Shown: piece by piece, positions 61,126-64,000 of the stretch
How the letters are laid out: each line of letters begins with the position of its first letter
How positions within the stretch are numbered: position 1 is the stretch's first letter
Source: Heliocidaris erythrogramma
Lineage: Eukaryota; Echinodermata; Echinoidea; Camarodonta; Echinometridae
Assembly: GCA_025617745.1 (NCBI GenBank)
Contig: CM046855.1
Coordinates: forward strand, 47,657,813-47,721,812
Direction: 5' to 3'
DNA length: 64,000 nucleotides
Notes under the pieces: generated by a model
Database searches by the model: none
What the model was told of the DNA's origin: nothing
The model's input: only the letters and a program-made list of their open reading frames with translations
Program-made: the position numbers and the translations under genes

Positions 61126-62950
61126 GAAAGACGCATCCCTGCACCCCTCAAGCCACATTTATTATACGGTGGACGTGGATAAACAACTATATCATTAAGA
61201 TTATATTTCATAGAATAATGACTCTACTCTTTTATTGCTTTATCATTGCAACTTTATTATATAAATGTACTATAATTGATGATAAACTGTGACCTTGAAT
61301 ACTCCGCAAACACGACTTCTTATTTTAGACGCATAATTGTCAAGTCACCAATACGTGTAATGACCTTTGCATTATATTCTTAATTACCAATTTGATGTCT
61401 CTGTCGATCTATCAATCCTTGAAATAATCATGAAAATATGTTTAATTTCCAAGAGCAATATCAAATTGTTGACTGACAAAACGATTCCCTACCCTACTAA
61501 CTACATGTACTAGCATATGAAAATGTGGTTGCACTATCCTTTTCTATGTCGGAAGTCTATCAGGAGGGGCAATTTGCCCCCTTGTCAATCCTTCAAATAC
61601 GCTAGTGATTGTTATCAAGTATTTTGCATGACCCGTATCTCCCTGTCTCTCGGCTCAAGTGTTTGGTTTCTACCGCACTGCCCCTCCAGTTCGAGTGAGC
61701 ATTCATGTTTCACGAATGACAGATCAAGGTCGAGGAGTTATCTGTGATAACTCCTTGGACAGATGTAGGTTATGAATTTTAGCGTGTATACAACTCTATT
61801 AATGCATGCAGTGTGCACCAAGCAATCGTCCCCACCCCCCTCCCCCCACTGAGCGACTTTTCGAGAAGCTGGCGAGACCAAAAAAATACGGTTCTACCTT
61901 TTCGAAAAGTTGGCATGACCCGTATGCCTCTAAGCGCTTTTTAGAAGTGAAGAGAAAATACATGTATTATATTGAATAATTAATACACAACATAAACATT
62001 TAAGTGATACATTTATAAAACAGTACATTCAAGCGTAGGCAACATTAAACAAGTAGGTTTTTAACAAGGATTTGAAAGTGTTCACAATTATCATTCAAGG
62101 CGTACAATTTGAGATCTACATATCGGTGCAGAGTTCTAGACAAATATTACATTGCGAGCAACCCTTGTTGATACAAACAAAAAATAATACATTTACGACG
62201 AATAAAAAGATAATTGTTATACTTTGGAATGGAGTTTGGAACGGGGGCGGTTTGTTTTGTGTAGAGGTAAATAGTAAAAAGCAAGGTCAATCAATTACTC
62301 TCAAATAACATCAAGTCACTTTGATATTATACCGGGCGCTGCGTAACGATTTAGAATTGGACTCAATACATGTATAATAAAAATGGGAACGTTAGAGACC
62401 CCTGAGCCCCCTCTGCTGTGGGGCCTGAATATTTACAATAGCGAATGAGGTGATTATGGAGCATTTTCCCACATTTCATGCTTCGCTCTTCAGCAAATAA
62501 GTAAATATTTTGTAAAAAATTATATGATTAGGGACTTTCCATGTTACCTCTCTCATGTAATCATAATTATCATGATGTCAATCCCGTCTTATTTTAGCTA
62601 ATATTATGTTTTAGTGAAAATTATGAAGCCTTAAAGGTTCATAAATTCCTTTAAGACAGCCTAACTGTAGGTACAAGGTTAAAGGTTTTCTTTATTTTCA
62701 TATAATTTATTTTGGTGTTTTACATAACAAACACACATGTACAAATAAGTTGATATAACATAATATCAAACAAAATTACATGGAAAAATATGAAAAAAAT
62801 TATTTCAGTAAAATTATGCAAAATGAAGAAACATAAGTGGAGTATTTTATTGTAAAGCTCATCTGGTATTTTAAAGACCCTTTTGTGAGGAAATGGTTTT
62901 AGTACTATGTGCTGCCTCTTACAGTTCCATACTGAGCTGGGGAAGGGGGG
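61126..62950. other. intergenic, no gene recognised
   Basis: AT-rich. A short direct repeat (TTTTCGAGAAGCTGGCGAGACC, in part, near 61858 and 61900) is the only structure seen. Open frames are short and unrecognised. Confidence 0.4.
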
Positions 62951-62999
62951 GGAGGTAGAGACAGCGTCGAAAAAAACGGGAGGGGGCACTCGTTTTTCC

Positions 63000-63310
63000 G
63001 AAGGTTCGTATTTCCAAAGTTAATAATTCCCTAACACAAATTTCCCATGCCTGGGGGTTCATAATTCCGAAAATTTGATGCATTATTCCGAAGGTTCGTT
63101 TATCCGAAGGTTCATAATTCCGAAAATGAGTTATTTCGAAGGTTCGTACTTCCGAAAATGAAAAAAGGTTCATAATTCCGAAGGGTCGTATTTACAAAAA
63201 TGAAAAAGGGTTCATAATTCCGAAAATGAAATAGGGTTCGTAATTCCGAAAATAAAATAGGGTTCGTAATTCCGAAAATTAAATAGGGTTCATAATTCCG
63301 GAAATGAAAT
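63000..63310. repeat. minisatellite, ~25-30-bp units
   Basis: Units like GGTTCATAATTCCGAAAATG recur about ten times with small changes, becoming more regular towards 63310. The ELRTL-/NYEP-rich minus-strand frames are its by-product. Confidence 0.85.
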
Positions 63311-63384
63311 AAGGTACCTAAAAAGGAGGGAAGGGGGTACCAAAACGACTGAGCAGCCCCCCCTCCCATATCAAGGGTATAAAA

Positions 63385-64000
63385 AAAAATCTCTCTAACT
63401 TTCCTTATGTTATTCTTTGTTTTTATCCTTCTGTCTTCCTCTTTTTCTGTCTTTCCTTTGGTTATTCTTTGTTTTTATCCTATTGTTTCCTGTTTTTTAA
63501 CATAAGGAACATAGACAGAGAAAATGATAGAATAAACACAAAGAATAACATAAGGAGAGACAGAAAGAGAAGAAGATAGAAGAAACTTAAAGAAAAACAT
63601 AATGAAGATAGAAAGAGGAAAATAATGATAGAAGAATAAAGCAAACTTTGTTTTATTCTTACGTAATTCTTTATTTTATTCTTGTATCTTTGCCTTCTAT
63701 ATTTCCTTATCTTATTCTTTGTTTTATTCTTTTATTTTTGCCTTCTATCTTTCCTTAAAGAATAAAACAAAGAATAAGATAAGGAAAGATAGAAGGCAAA
63801 GATAAAAGATTAAAACAAAGAATTACATAAGGAAAGATAGAAAGTGAAGAAGATAGAAGGAAACTAACATAATGTAAGGAAAGCAGAATTATCTGGCGGC
63901 CGCCTGATAATTGTATCTGTCCTGATTGTTATGTTGTAGATATCAGATTATGAAAGAAGGATAAAAACAAAGAATAACATAAGGAAAGATAGAAAGAGAA
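63385..64000. repeat. inverted/tandem low-complexity satellite
   Basis: Blocks such as TTCCTTATGTTATTCTTTG and their reverse complements (AAAGAATAACATAAGGAAAG) alternate along the stretch and continue to the window edge. The array therefore can fold into long hairpins. No gene. Confidence 0.8.

Noticed and set aside
62919..63369. Minus-strand frames with repeated NYEP / ELRTL peptides
   Set aside because: Translated minisatellite, not a repeat protein: units shift frame and no start or splice context exists.

Overview
The window is animal nuclear DNA: genes are split by GT-AG introns, intergenic space is AT-rich, and mobile elements of many classes are packed in. DIRS, P-like, BEL/Pao and CR1/L2-like elements together with many short inverted-repeat elements suggest a marine invertebrate deuterostome, most likely an echinoderm such as a sea urchin. 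That assignment is an inference from repeat and gene style; there is no rRNA or mitochondrial marker to confirm it.

Three host genes can be supported. (1) A DMAC2/ATP synthase subunit s-like gene (+ strand, exons 18904-19087, 19653-19870, 23109-23271, 38393-38654; 275 aa if the first exon supplies a single A), an assembly factor family of mitochondrial complex I. Its last intron is 15.1 kb and is almost filled by transposons. (2) An unrecognised gene on the - strand (48476-46189) whose protein carries three degenerate ~50-residue repeats. (3) A complete four-exon glycoside hydrolase family 1 gene (+ strand, 52705-59066; 547 aa, signal peptide, both catalytic glutamates, hydrophobic C-terminal tail) resembling lactase-phlorizin hydrolase / cytosolic beta-glucosidase domains. 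A further weak - strand gene may lie at 12.0-12.9 kb.

Layout: 1-9.6 kb holds no host gene that I can see, but a 1.8-kb inverted-repeat element (2300-4137) and a 1.77-kb element built of ~150-bp tandem units (4652-6420). 9.6-18.7 kb holds short inverted-repeat elements, one with a clean 8-bp target duplication (9964-10899), a tandem segmental duplication (12.3-13.9 kb), a LINE tail and a second copy of the tandem-unit element (17480-18691). 18.9-39 kb is the DMAC2-like gene with a two-part transposon in its last intron: a decayed DIRS-type tyrosine-recombinase retroelement (23448-29039) directly abutting an apparently intact 8.3-kb P-element-like transposon (29041-37376) that encodes a 936-aa THAP-domain transposase in three exons. 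The outer ends of this pair share a perfect inverted repeat of about 116 bp. 39-45.5 kb holds LINE and BEL/Pao remnants and short elements; 46-48.5 kb the unknown - strand gene; 52.7-59.1 kb the GH1 gene with a LINE and G-tract elements in its introns; 59.2-64 kb simple repeats, short elements and minisatellites.

The most unusual object is the DIRS / P-like pair: two transposons of unrelated mechanism that share terminal sequence and lie end to end inside one intron.
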